This document shows positions 1 through 5,710 of a DNA stretch of 5,916 nt, in pieces. The notes under the pieces were generated by a model that was not told the DNA's origin, ran no database searches, and was given only the letters and a program-made list of their open reading frames with translations. The number at the start of each line of letters is the position of its first letter. The first letter of the stretch is position 1. This DNA is from Dermatophilaceae bacterium (GTDB taxonomy: Bacteria > Actinomycetota > Actinomycetes > Actinomycetales > Dermatophilaceae). The position numbers and the translations under genes were made by a program. The stretch lies in contig JABFXB010000042.1 of NCBI GenBank assembly GCA_013361975.1, positions 1 to 5,916 on the forward strand, given 5' to 3'.

Positions 1-10
1 CCAGCCGTGA
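1..10 (+). CDS. narH: Possible last codons of narH (nitrate reductase beta subunit), partial
   Basis: Only ten bases are inside the window. Codons CAG CCG TGA at 2-10 would end an upstream gene, and the TGA overlaps the GTG at 7 in a GTGA junction, the same style of junction used elsewhere in this window. In actinobacterial narGHJI operons the gene before narJ is narH, the iron-sulfur beta subunit. The assignment rests on gene order alone, since no recognisable NarH sequence is visible. The TGA could be chance if narJ really starts further upstream. Confidence 0.3.
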
Positions 11-723
11 TCGGACTGCGTTCCCGCGCCCGCCGCGACGACACGCGCCGCCGGCGGCACCACGAGGCCGACCACCGGGTCGTGCACCTCGTGGCCGCCC
101 GCTGCCTGGACTACCCCACCGAGGAGCTCGTGGCGTCGCTGCCACTGCTCGCGGATGCCCTGGCGGAGCAGGCCGGTTCGCCGGCCGGGCGCGAGCTGGC
201 GACCGTGGTGCAGCACTTGGGGTCGCAGCCCCTCGAGGCCCTCCAGCGCGCCTACGTCGACACCTTCGACCTGAGCCGCAAGCACGCGCTCTACCTCTCC
301 TACTGGACCGACGGTGACACGCGTCGACGCGGGGAGGTGCTGGGACGGTTCAAGGCGGCATACCGGCGCAGCGGCTTCCTCGTCGACACGCACGGCGAGC
401 TGCCCGACTACCTGCCGATGGTGCTCGAGTTCGCGGCCTGCGCCGACCCCGAGGCCGGGACCACCCTGCTGCAGGAGTACCGCGCCAGCCTCGAGCTGCT
501 GCGAATCGCCTTGCAGGAGAGGCAGAGCCCGTATGCCGCCGCGGCGGTCGCCGTGTGCGCCACGCTCCCGGGTGAGTCCCCGACCGATCGCGCGGCAGTC
601 ATGGCGATGGTCGGCATGTCCGGCCCGCAGCCGGCCGAGAGCGTCGGCCTGGAGCCCTACGACCCGAGACTCCTTCCGCTGCAACCGGTCTCGTCGAGCA
701 CACCCGTGGAGGCCCGATCATGA
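7..723 (+). CDS. narJ: Nitrate reductase molybdenum cofactor assembly chaperone NarJ
   Basis: NarJ is a soluble cytoplasmic chaperone. It binds apo-NarG, promotes molybdenum cofactor insertion and delays membrane docking of NarGH onto NarI; it is not part of the mature enzyme. The 238-residue product matches the usual NarJ length (about 230-240). The family core is clear: YVDTFDLSRKHALYLSYW (83-100), the GDTRRRG segment (103-109), and ELPDYLPMVLEFAA (131-144), the conserved helical core of the NarJ/TorD-like fold. The N-terminal ~25 residues are strongly basic and the C-terminal ~40 look unstructured. GTG at 7 is chosen because it overlaps a TGA in a GTGA junction, but the frame stays open to the window edge, so an upstream start is possible. 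The gene overlaps narI by four bases (ATGA). It contains two copies of the octamer GTATGCCG/CGGCATAC (356-363 and 531-538); the second supplies its only TAT codon. Confidence 0.93.
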   Translation: MIGLRSRARRDDTRRRRHHEADHRVVHLVAARCLDYPTEELVASLPLLADALAEQAGSPAGRELATVVQHLGSQPLEALQRAYVDTFDLSRKHALYLSYWTDGDTRRRGEVLGRFKAAYRRSGFLVDTHGELPDYLPMVLEFAACADPEAGTTLLQEYRASLELLRIALQERQSPYAAAAVAVCATLPGESPTDRAAVMAMVGMSGPQPAESVGLEPYDPRLLPLQPVSSSTPVEARS

Positions 724-1466
724 GCACGTTCCTGTGGGGCGTGCTGCCCTACCTCTGCATCGCCAGCCTCGTCGGCGGCACCATCTGGCGCTACCGCTAC
801 GACAAGTTCGGCTGGACCACCCGCTCGTCTCAGCTCTACGAGTCGCGGCTGCTGCGCATCGGATCGCCCCTCTTCCACTTCGGCATCCTGCTCGTCTTCA
901 TCGGGCACGTCGGCGGCCTCGTCATCCCCGAGGCGTGGACCGAGGCGCTCGGCGTCAGTGAGGGGCTCTACCACTTCAACGCGCTGCTCTTCGGCGGCCT
1001 GGCCGGGGTCTGCACCCTCGTCGGCATCCTCATCCTCGTCTACCGGCGACGTCGCACCGGCCCCGTCTTCATGGCGACGACGAAGAACGACAAGCTGATG
1101 TACGTCTTCCTCGTGGCCGCCATCGTGCTCGGCCTCTGGACGACCCTCGTCAGCGTCGGCGCCGGCAGCGAGGCGCACAACTACCGCGAGACCGTGTCGC
1201 CGTGGTTCCGCTCCGTCTTCCTCCTCCAGCCCGACGTCGCGGCCATGGAGGAGGCGCCGATCCAGTTCCACATCCACGCGATCGTCGGGATGCTCCTCTT
1301 CGCCCTGTGGCCGTTCACGCGGCTGGTGCACGCCTTCACGGCGCCGCTGCACTACCTCTTCCGCCCCTACATCGTCTACCGGTCCCGCGACGCCAGGGGC
1401 ACCGGCTCGCGCGCGAGCCGCCCGGGATGGTCCGGCGTCGGCACGAGCGACCGCGAACGCCGTTGA
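720..1466 (+). CDS. narI: Respiratory nitrate reductase gamma subunit NarI (cytochrome b)
   Basis: NarI is the membrane di-haem b subunit of NarGHI. It oxidises quinol and passes electrons through two haems to the NarH iron-sulfur clusters and then to NarG. The 248-residue product has five hydrophobic spans at about 3-22, 47-69, 84-108, 125-146 and 181-200. By alignment from memory with E. coli NarI (ligands His56, 66, 187, 205), the haem ligands should be His53 and His63 in span 2 (SPLFHFGILLVFIGHVG) and His186 and His204 near span 5 (HIHAIVG and RLVHAF). All four are present, so the subunit looks functional. The segment APLHYLFRPYIVYRSR is typical of NarI C-termini; about 25 hydrophilic residues follow, presumably cytoplasmic. 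The start is fixed by the ATGA overlap with narJ and a GGAGG at 708-712, seven bases before the ATG, which implies translational coupling. narK follows after 31 bp. Confidence 0.97.
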   Translation: MSTFLWGVLPYLCIASLVGGTIWRYRYDKFGWTTRSSQLYESRLLRIGSPLFHFGILLVFIGHVGGLVIPEAWTEALGVSEGLYHFNALLFGGLAGVCTLVGILILVYRRRRTGPVFMATTKNDKLMYVFLVAAIVLGLWTTLVSVGAGSEAHNYRETVSPWFRSVFLLQPDVAAMEEAPIQFHIHAIVGMLLFALWPFTRLVHAFTAPLHYLFRPYIVYRSRDARGTGSRASRPGWSGVGTSDRERR

Positions 1467-1497
1467 CCACCCCGAACCACCGCTCACAGGAGAACTC

Positions 1498-2721
1498 ATG
1501 AGTGCCAGCACCACCGCCGCGTCGACGACTACGGCGGCACCGTTGACCGGCCAGACCCGCAACCTCGCCCTCGCCACGTTCGCCTTCGCCGTGACGTTCT
1601 GGGCGTGGAACCTCATCGGCCCCCTCGGCGTGCGCTACACCCAGCAGCTGGAGCTGTCGGGCAGCCAGAAGGCCCTGCTCGTCGCGACCCCCGTGCTCGT
1701 CGGGTCCCTGGGCCGCATCCCCGTCGGAGCCCTCACCGACCGGTTCGGCGGACGCCTCATGTTCCCGGCGCTCACCCTGCTGTCGGTGCCGTTCGTGCTG
1801 CTCGTCGCGCTCGCCGGCAACGTGAAGTCGTTCGCGCTGCTGCTCCTCTTCGGCTTCCTCCTCGGCATCGCCGGCACGACCTTCGCCGTGGGCATCCCGT
1901 TCGTCAACGCGTGGTTCGCCCCGGCACGGCGCGGCTTCGCCACCGGGGTGTTCGGTGCGGGGATGGGCGGCACCGCACTGTCGGCCTTCTTCACCCCGAG
2001 GTTCGTCACGTGGTTCGGCTACACGGCGACGCACGCCATCATGGCGCTCGCCCTCGTCGCGACCGCCGCCATCTGCTGGTTCGGCATGCGCAACTCGCCC
2101 ACCTGGACGTCGAACACCGACCCGGTCGTGCCGAAGCTCACCGCGGCCCTGCGGCTGCCGGTGACCTGGCGCATGTCGTTCCTCTACGCCGTCGCGTTCG
2201 GTGGCTTCGTCGCCTTCTCCACCTACCTGCCGACCTACCTCAAGGACATCTACTCCTTCGACCTGACGGCGGCCGGCACGCGCACGGCCGGCTTCGCCAT
2301 CGCGGCCGTGGTGGCGCGTCCGCTCGGCGGCATCCTCAGCGACCGCATCGGCCCGCGGTCGGTGCTCGCCATCTCGCTCGCCGGCACCGCTGCGCTCGCC
2401 GTGGTGCTCGCGCTGCGACCGCCGCTCGAGCTGCCGGCCGGCATCGCCTTCGTCGCCATCGCCTTCTTCCTCGGTTTCGGCACGGGCGGTGTCTTCGCCT
2501 GGGTCGCGCGGCTCGCCCCGCCGGAGCGGGTCGGCACCGTCACCGGTCTCGTCGGTGCGGCCGGTGGCCTTGGCGGCTACTTCCCGCCCCTGGTCATGGG
2601 CGCGACCTACGAGAAGGTCTTCGGGGGCTACGGCTTCGGGCTGGCGCTGCTCTGCCTCGTCGCGCTCGGCGCCCTGGCCTTCACGCTCGTCGGGATGCGC
2701 GACCGCCGCGCCACCGCCTGA
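1498..2721 (+). CDS. narK: NarK-type nitrate/nitrite MFS transporter
   Basis: This is a major facilitator superfamily permease of the NarK/nitrate-nitrite porter family, moving nitrate in and/or nitrite out of the cell. The 407 residues hold about 12 hydrophobic spans. MFS motif A appears twice: RIPVGALTDRFGGR (73-86) after span 2 and RPLGGILSDRIGPR (274-287) after span 8, the pseudo-symmetric halves. Arg73 and Arg274 lie where NarK proteins carry the two nitrate-binding arginines (E. coli Arg89 and Arg305). Glycine-rich signature segments are at about 150-164 (GVFGAGMGGTALSAF) and 350-364 (GLVGAAGGLGGYFPP), as expected for this family. The N-terminal ~20 residues are Ser/Thr/Ala-rich and cytoplasmic. 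AGGAG (1488-1492) lies five bases before the ATG. The 31-bp gap after narI and shared strand indicate operon membership. Whether it is a proton symporter or an antiporter cannot be told from sequence alone. Confidence 0.93.
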   Translation: MSASTTAASTTTAAPLTGQTRNLALATFAFAVTFWAWNLIGPLGVRYTQQLELSGSQKALLVATPVLVGSLGRIPVGALTDRFGGRLMFPALTLLSVPFVLLVALAGNVKSFALLLLFGFLLGIAGTTFAVGIPFVNAWFAPARRGFATGVFGAGMGGTALSAFFTPRFVTWFGYTATHAIMALALVATAAICWFGMRNSPTWTSNTDPVVPKLTAALRLPVTWRMSFLYAVAFGGFVAFSTYLPTYLKDIYSFDLTAAGTRTAGFAIAAVVARPLGGILSDRIGPRSVLAISLAGTAALAVVLALRPPLELPAGIAFVAIAFFLGFGTGGVFAWVARLAPPERVGTVTGLVGAAGGLGGYFPPLVMGATYEKVFGGYGFGLALLCLVALGALAFTLVGMRDRRATA

Positions 2722-2746
2722 CCCGCCTTCCCCGTCGGACAGCGTG

Positions 2747-2783
2747 CGTATGCCGTCCGCCCGAGGTGGGCGGACGGCATACG
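2747..2783. terminator. Perfect 16-bp hairpin, likely bidirectional terminator
   Basis: The left arm (2747-2762) and right arm (2768-2783) are exact reverse complements, with a 5-nt loop (GAGGT). The hairpin lies 25 bp after the narK stop and 16 bp before the stop of the convergent minus-strand gene, so it can serve both transcripts. Neither side has a clear U-tract, which is common for actinobacterial hairpin terminators. Each arm contains one copy of the octamer GTATGCCG, so the stem is partly built from a motif that recurs through the window. Confidence 0.85.
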
Positions 2784-2799
2784 TCCTCGGGGTGGCCCG

Positions 2800-4053
2800 T
2801 CAGCGGGGGACCACGTAGCGCGGCTCGGTGAAGCCGTTCGGGTCCTTGACCGCCAGCGGCGGCTGCGTCTGCTCGCACTGCATCGAGAGCGAGCAGCGCT
2901 GGAGGGTGTTCTGCGTTGCCGGCGACACCGGGGTGGAGGTGTTGCGCGAGATGACGAAGGTCGACTCGTCGGCCTCGAGGTGCCAGCTCCAGCCCGACAC
3001 GAGGCGCGAGGCGTCGCCACCGCCGACGACCACGGCGCCGTCGCTGACGCGGACGACGCCCGCGCTGAACCAGAACCCGCCGTCGACGTAGTGCGACCCG
3101 ACCAGGTAGGTGCCCCGGCTCGAGAAGGCCGTCGGCTGGAACATCGACGGGTTGCCCTTCTGGCCGCAGCGTTCGATCTTCTTCGGGAAGCCCGGCTGCG
3201 TCAGGTCGACGACGGCCCAGCAGAAGTCCTCGAAGGTGTCGGTCGGGACGGTCCACGACTGCGCCGCGCGCGTGCGGTCGGCCGAGACCGCCACGATGTG
3301 CGCGGGCAGCCTGCGGGTGGCGCCGGTGGCGAGGTTCCACTCGAGCGAGCCCTGGCTCTCGTCGCCGTTCAGGTACGCGACGTCACCGACGACCGCGCCG
3401 GGCTCGCGCCGGTCCTGGCGCTGCGCCACGACCGACCCGTCCGGTGCGTAGACCGCGACCGCGTTCGACGTCCCGCTCTTGACCAGCACCCTCGTGCCGT
3501 CGGGCGACACGACGTACGAGCCGCCGCCGCGGACGGCGCGGACCGTCTTGCCGGCCGGCGAGAGGATCTCGAGCTCGGTCTGCGCGTCCGGGGTCGACAG
3601 GCGCGACATGAGCACGAAGCCGCCGTTGGACAGCACCGCGAAGCTCTCGACGACTGTGCCCTTCTCGAGGCGGACGACCGTGTCGCCGACCCGGATCGTG
3701 TCGTCCACGGCATACGTGTTGGACCGCGTCGCGACGACTCCGACCGGTGCCCCACCGGTGGGCGGCGGAGAGGTGGGCTTCGGGGTGGGCACGGTGCCGG
3801 TGGGTGACGGCACCGACGTGGTCGTCGAGGGGACGGCCGGCACCGGTGCGGCGCCGCGTCCCGACCAGAGGGCCGGCACCGCGACGGCGATGGCAGCCAC
3901 CGCGACGGTCGCGCCGATGACGGCGCGGGTGCGCTGCTGGCGGCGGCGCCCGGCGATGGCGACGGGGGCGAAGTCCCCGGGCACCTCGACGCGGTCGGCC
4001 TCCTGGCGCAGCAGGGTCTGGAGCTCGTGCTCCCGGTCGTCGTGGGCGTTCAC
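2800..4053 (-). CDS. Single-span membrane protein with extracytoplasmic PD40-like domain, putative ECF sigma regulator
   Basis: The 417-residue product has a short cytoplasmic N-terminus (1-43, with LQTLLRQEADRVEVPGDF then a basic RRRQQRTR stretch), one transmembrane helix (about 44-63), a Pro/Thr/Ser-rich linker (about 69-103) and a large exported domain. That domain has repeats of the type seen in PD40/WD40-like beta-propellers: SPDGTRVLV (183-191), APDGSVVA (203-210), SPAGKTVRAV (165-174), SSRGTYLVGS (311-320). The only four cysteines (278, 296, 387, 393) are all outside and could form disulfides. GTG at 4053 is chosen because it overlaps the sigma gene stop (GTGA) and has an AAGGAGGT six bases upstream; the frame stays open much further but into the sigma gene. 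Coupling to an ECF sigma gene suggests an anti-sigma or sensor role, but no classical zinc-binding anti-sigma motif (HxxxCxxC) is present, so this is inference. The gene contains one TAT codon, inside the octamer at 3708-3715. Confidence 0.82.
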   Translation of the reverse strand: MNAHDDREHELQTLLRQEADRVEVPGDFAPVAIAGRRRQQRTRAVIGATVAVAAIAVAVPALWSGRGAAPVPAVPSTTTSVPSPTGTVPTPKPTSPPPTGGAPVGVVATRSNTYAVDDTIRVGDTVVRLEKGTVVESFAVLSNGGFVLMSRLSTPDAQTELEILSPAGKTVRAVRGGGSYVVSPDGTRVLVKSGTSNAVAVYAPDGSVVAQRQDRREPGAVVGDVAYLNGDESQGSLEWNLATGATRRLPAHIVAVSADRTRAAQSWTVPTDTFEDFCWAVVDLTQPGFPKKIERCGQKGNPSMFQPTAFSSRGTYLVGSHYVDGGFWFSAGVVRVSDGAVVVGGGDASRLVSGWSWHLEADESTFVISRNTSTPVSPATQNTLQRCSLSMQCEQTQPPLAVKDPNGFTEPRYVVPR

Positions 4054-4550
4054 GGCGTGACCTCCTTCATCGTGCTGCGCAGCGACCGGATCGCGCGGCT
4101 CGTGTGGCTCTTGACGGTGCCGACGGAGCAGCCGAGCACCTCCGCGGTCTGGGCCTCGCTGAGGTCCTCGTAGAAGCGCAGGACGACGGCGGCCCGCTGC
4201 TGCGGCGCCAGCGAGCGGACGTGCGCCCAGAGCTCGCCGTCGTGCGCCGGCGCGTCGACCCCGGCCGGGTCCATGACGCGGATGAGCTCGCTGTCGGTGC
4301 GCTCGCGGTGACGCCACGCCCGGCGCCACCACGACGTGTGCTCGTTGACCATGATCTTGCGGACGTACGCGTCGGGTGACTCGACGCCGCTGATGCGGTC
4401 CCACTTCGCGTACGCCTTGACGAGCGCCGCCTGCACGAGGTCCTCTGCGGCATACGCGTCGCCCGTGAGCAGGTAGGCGAAGCGGGCGAAGGACTTCTGG
4501 CGCGCTCGCACGTAGGCCGAGAAGTCGGCTTCGCGATCGATGCTTTCCAC
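4050..4550 (-). CDS. ECF RNA polymerase sigma factor, SigE family
   Basis: This is a 166-residue extracytoplasmic-function sigma-70 factor that directs RNA polymerase to a small stress or envelope regulon. Region 2 spans about 10-77 and includes FARFAYLLTGDAYAAEDLVQ (21-40), the core-binding segment, followed by AYAKWDRI and YVRKIMVNEHTSWWRR (62-77), the -10-reading part. Region 4 spans about 108-160, with LAPQQRAAVVLRFYEDLS and the helix-turn-helix SEAQTAEVLGCSVGTVKSHT (131-150), which reads the -35 element. The pattern and length match the actinobacterial SigE-family group, which usually lacks extra C-terminal domains. GTG at 4550 is chosen because an AGGGGGGTG precedes it and the residues after it (VESIDREADFSAYVRAR) look like a typical N-terminus. 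The open frame extends to 4865, but that part would overlap the divergent DUF952 gene. The stop overlaps the next gene by GTGA. The single TAT codon lies in the octamer at 4448-4455. Confidence 0.92.
   Translation of the reverse strand: MESIDREADFSAYVRARQKSFARFAYLLTGDAYAAEDLVQAALVKAYAKWDRISGVESPDAYVRKIMVNEHTSWWRRAWRHRERTDSELIRVMDPAGVDAPAHDGELWAHVRSLAPQQRAAVVLRFYEDLSEAQTAEVLGCSVGTVKSHTSRAIRSLRSTMKEVTP
4060..4067 (-). promoter_or_regulatory. Consensus ribosome binding site inside the sigma gene
   Basis: The minus strand reads AAGGAGGT here, a full anti-16S match six bases before the GTG at 4053. It lies within the final codons of the sigma factor gene (Lys-Glu-Val), so the downstream gene has its own strong initiation signal in addition to the GTGA overlap. 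It decides the start of the membrane protein. Confidence 0.8.
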
Positions 4551-4554
4551 TGGA

Positions 4555-4563
4555 CACCCCCCT
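4555..4563 (-). promoter_or_regulatory. Ribosome binding site deciding the sigma factor start
   Basis: The minus strand reads AGGGGGGTG, a G-rich Shine-Dalgarno match a few bases upstream of the GTG at 4550. It supports the short 166-residue form over upstream in-frame starts. Confidence 0.55.
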
Positions 4564-4589
4564 GGGCCGGCGTGGCTGGACGCACCCTC

Positions 4590-4617
4590 GACGCGGTGAG
4601 TGCGCGCCGAGGTTGTC
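4590..4617 (-). promoter_or_regulatory. Candidate ECF-type autoregulatory promoter of the sigma gene
   Basis: On the minus strand GACAACC (4617-4611) is followed, 17 bases after its AACC, by CGTC (4593-4590). ECF promoters commonly have a -35 element with an AAC core and a -10 element containing CGT(C), spaced 16-17 bp. A transcript would begin near 4580, giving a leader of about 30 nt that carries the Shine-Dalgarno at 4555-4563. The fit of spacing, position and leader is what supports it; short matches like this also arise by chance in GC-rich DNA. Confidence 0.4.
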
Positions 4618-4679
4618 GTCCACCGGACGATCTCAGCCCAGTGTCCTGCGACCAGGCTCGCAGGGTGCAGGCTTGGCGG

Positions 4680-5006
4680 ATGATCTACCACCTGGCCGAG
4701 CAGGCCGACTGGGAGCAGGCGCGCCGCGACGGCAGCTACACGCGGTCGACGCGCGGGGTCTCGCTCGAGGAGGAGGGCTTCATCCACGCCTCGTCGGCCG
4801 AGCAGTGGCCGGTCGTGCGATCGCGCTTCTACGCCGACGTGGCCGGGCCGCTGGTGCTGCTGCACATCGACGAGTCACGGCTGGGCTCTCAGGTCGTGTA
4901 CGAGGTCGGCGACGCGTCGACGGGCGAGACGTTCCCGCACGTCTACGGCCCGATCGACGTCGACGCCGTCGTCGACACCACCGTCCTGCCGCCCCCACAC
5001 CCCTGA
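4680..5006 (+). CDS. DUF952 family protein
   Basis: This is a small cytoplasmic protein of 108 residues whose family has no established function; some members are annotated, without firm basis, as glutathione S-transferase-like. The family pattern is complete: MIYHLAEQADWEQARRDGSY (1-20) at the N-terminus, EEGFIHASSAEQ (31-42), LVLLHIDESRL (58-68), and VVYEVGD...GETFPHVYGPIDVDAV (72-97). The length is typical for this domain as a stand-alone protein. ATG at 4680 is chosen because the family begins at this MIYHL block; the frame is open to 4572, but those residues are not family-like and would overlap the sigma gene promoter region. A weak GCAGG at 4666-4670 is the only Shine-Dalgarno candidate. 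The gene is divergent from the sigma gene with a 129-bp gap; I see no convincing housekeeping promoter for it there. The 32-bp repeat cluster begins 14 bp after its stop. Confidence 0.87.
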   Translation: MIYHLAEQADWEQARRDGSYTRSTRGVSLEEEGFIHASSAEQWPVVRSRFYADVAGPLVLLHIDESRLGSQVVYEVGDASTGETFPHVYGPIDVDAVVDTTVLPPPHP

Positions 5007-5020
5007 CCCCCCTTCCAACC

Positions 5021-5137
5021 GTCGAGAGGCCACGTGTGGCCGCCTCCCGCACGTCCAGAGGCCACGTGTCGCCGCCTCCCGCACGTCGAGAGGCCACGTG
5101 TGGCCCCCTCCCGCACGTCGAGTGGCCAACGTATGCC
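5021..5137 (+). repeat. Left repeat cluster: 32-bp tandem units, 3 good copies plus 1 degenerate
   Basis: The units start at 5021, 5053, 5085 and 5117, an exact 32-bp period. Each has a 21-bp core (5021-5041, 5053-5073, 5085-5105) containing GAGAGGCCACGTGTGGCC, then an 11-bp spacer GCCTCCCGCAC. Copy 2 differs from the core at two positions; copy 4 (5117-5137) keeps GTCGAG and GGCCA but then diverges into the octamer GTATGCCG. The core includes GGCCA/TGGCC arms that could form a short hairpin. The cluster fills most of the 173-bp gap between the DUF952 gene and arfB, whose 3' ends face each other. The same core appears inverted at 5711-5795. There are no direct-repeat and unique-spacer features of a CRISPR array. 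Confidence 0.9.
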
Positions 5138-5179
5138 GTCTGGTTCGTCCGTCGAGTGCTCAGTTCCCGACGGGCGGTC

Positions 5180-5635
5180 TCAGTCGGGCTGGATGCGGCC
5201 GCGACCTGACTTGAGCTCACCACGGCGCTTCTTGCCGTCGAGCCGTCGCTGCTGCGAGCCTCGGGTCGGCCGGGTGGCACGGCGGGTCGCCGGTGGTGGG
5301 GCGAGCGCGGCGCGGAGCAGGTCGGCCAGCCGTTCGCGGGCAGCGGCTCGGTTGCGCAGCTGCGACCGGTGCTCGCTCGCGACGACCGTGAGCCGCCCAC
5401 CGACGAGGCGGGGGCCCAGAGCTGCGACCGCACGTTCACGTTGACCCTCCGTCAGGGCCACCGACGATCCCGGCTGGTAGACGAGCTCGACGCGGCTGTC
5501 GGTCGTGTTGACGCCCTGACCACCCGGACCCGAAGCGCGGCTGAAGCGCTCGACGAGCTCGGCCGCGGGGATGACGAGGCCACCCCGCAGGCCGGGGCCC
5601 GGGGCGATGACCAGGTCTGCGCCGGGCTCGTTCAC
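5180..5635 (-). CDS. arfB: Alternative ribosome-rescue factor ArfB (peptidyl-tRNA hydrolase, YaeJ-like)
   Basis: ArfB rescues ribosomes stalled at mRNA ends by hydrolysing the peptidyl-tRNA ester in the ribosome, independently of tmRNA. From GTG at 5635 the product is 151 residues (E. coli ArfB is about 140). The catalytic block FSRASGPGGQGVNTTDSRVE (31-50) carries the GGQ motif at 38-40, shared with class I release factors. After the domain (to about 110) comes a Pro/Arg linker and a basic tail including TRPTRGSQQRRLDGKKRRGE (121-140), which in ArfB enters the empty mRNA channel and distinguishes it from RF1/RF2. An in-frame GTG at 5659 would add eight residues. I prefer 5635 because those extra residues are not conserved-looking and a promoter-like -10 lies six bases before it, suggesting a leaderless mRNA. 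The gene is flanked on both sides by inverted copies of a 32-bp-period repeat. Confidence 0.92.
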   Translation of the reverse strand: MNEPGADLVIAPGPGLRGGLVIPAAELVERFSRASGPGGQGVNTTDSRVELVYQPGSSVALTEGQRERAVAALGPRLVGGRLTVVASEHRSQLRNRAAARERLADLLRAALAPPPATRRATRPTRGSQQRRLDGKKRRGELKSGRGRIQPD

Positions 5636-5641
5636 GCTCTC

Positions 5642-5669
5642 ATTGTGCCGAGACCCCACGCGTGGTCAC
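5642..5669 (-). promoter_or_regulatory. Candidate promoter giving a leaderless arfB transcript
   Basis: On the minus strand, GTGACC (5669-5664) and CACAAT (5647-5642) are separated by 16 bp. CACAAT keeps the two most conserved -10 positions (second A, final T). Six bases (5641-5636) separate it from the GTG at 5635, the distance expected if transcription starts at the start codon itself. No good Shine-Dalgarno precedes either candidate start, which fits a leaderless message. It overlaps the 10-bp palindrome CCACGCGTGG at 5656-5665. Confidence 0.45.
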
Positions 5670-5710
5670 CCGCGGACGGGACGGCATACCTTGATGGTCC
5701 GATGGGGATC

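Noticed and set aside
657..1616. 319-codon minus-strand frame opposite narI
   Set aside because: Its low-complexity Asp/Glu/Arg/Ala composition is typical of the antisense of GC-rich genes. narI on the other strand has all four haem-ligand histidines.
1605..2831. 408-codon plus-strand frame overlapping narK
   Set aside because: It is an Arg/His/Pro-rich shadow in another frame. The narK frame has MFS motifs, membrane spans and a ribosome binding site.
2800..4623. A 607-codon open frame on the minus strand covering the membrane protein and extending through the sigma gene
   Set aside because: The part upstream of 4053 is the sigma gene read in another frame. The sigma frame shows clear region 2 and region 4 motifs, and the GTG at 4053 has a consensus ribosome binding site and GTGA overlap. 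The extension is a GC-rich shadow frame.
4551..4865. N-terminal extension of the sigma factor frame
   Set aside because: It would overlap the divergent DUF952 gene, its residues do not resemble a sigma factor, and typical SigE-family proteins start near the GTG at 4550.
5021..5137. Possible CRISPR array
   Set aside because: The 32-bp periodicity is suggestive, but spacers are only 11 bp and near-identical within each cluster, the repeat core is 21 bp, and no cas gene is in view. This is a tandem repeat.
5007..5179. Attachment site or mobile element remnant between the DUF952 gene and arfB
   Set aside because: The repeats made me look for transposase fragments, tRNA ends or target duplications. 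None is visible, and codon use in the flanking genes matches the rest of the window.
5656..5665. 10-bp palindrome CCACGCGTGG in the arfB promoter as an operator
   Set aside because: Palindromes of this length arise often by chance in 6 kb of GC-rich DNA, and nothing else supports regulator binding.
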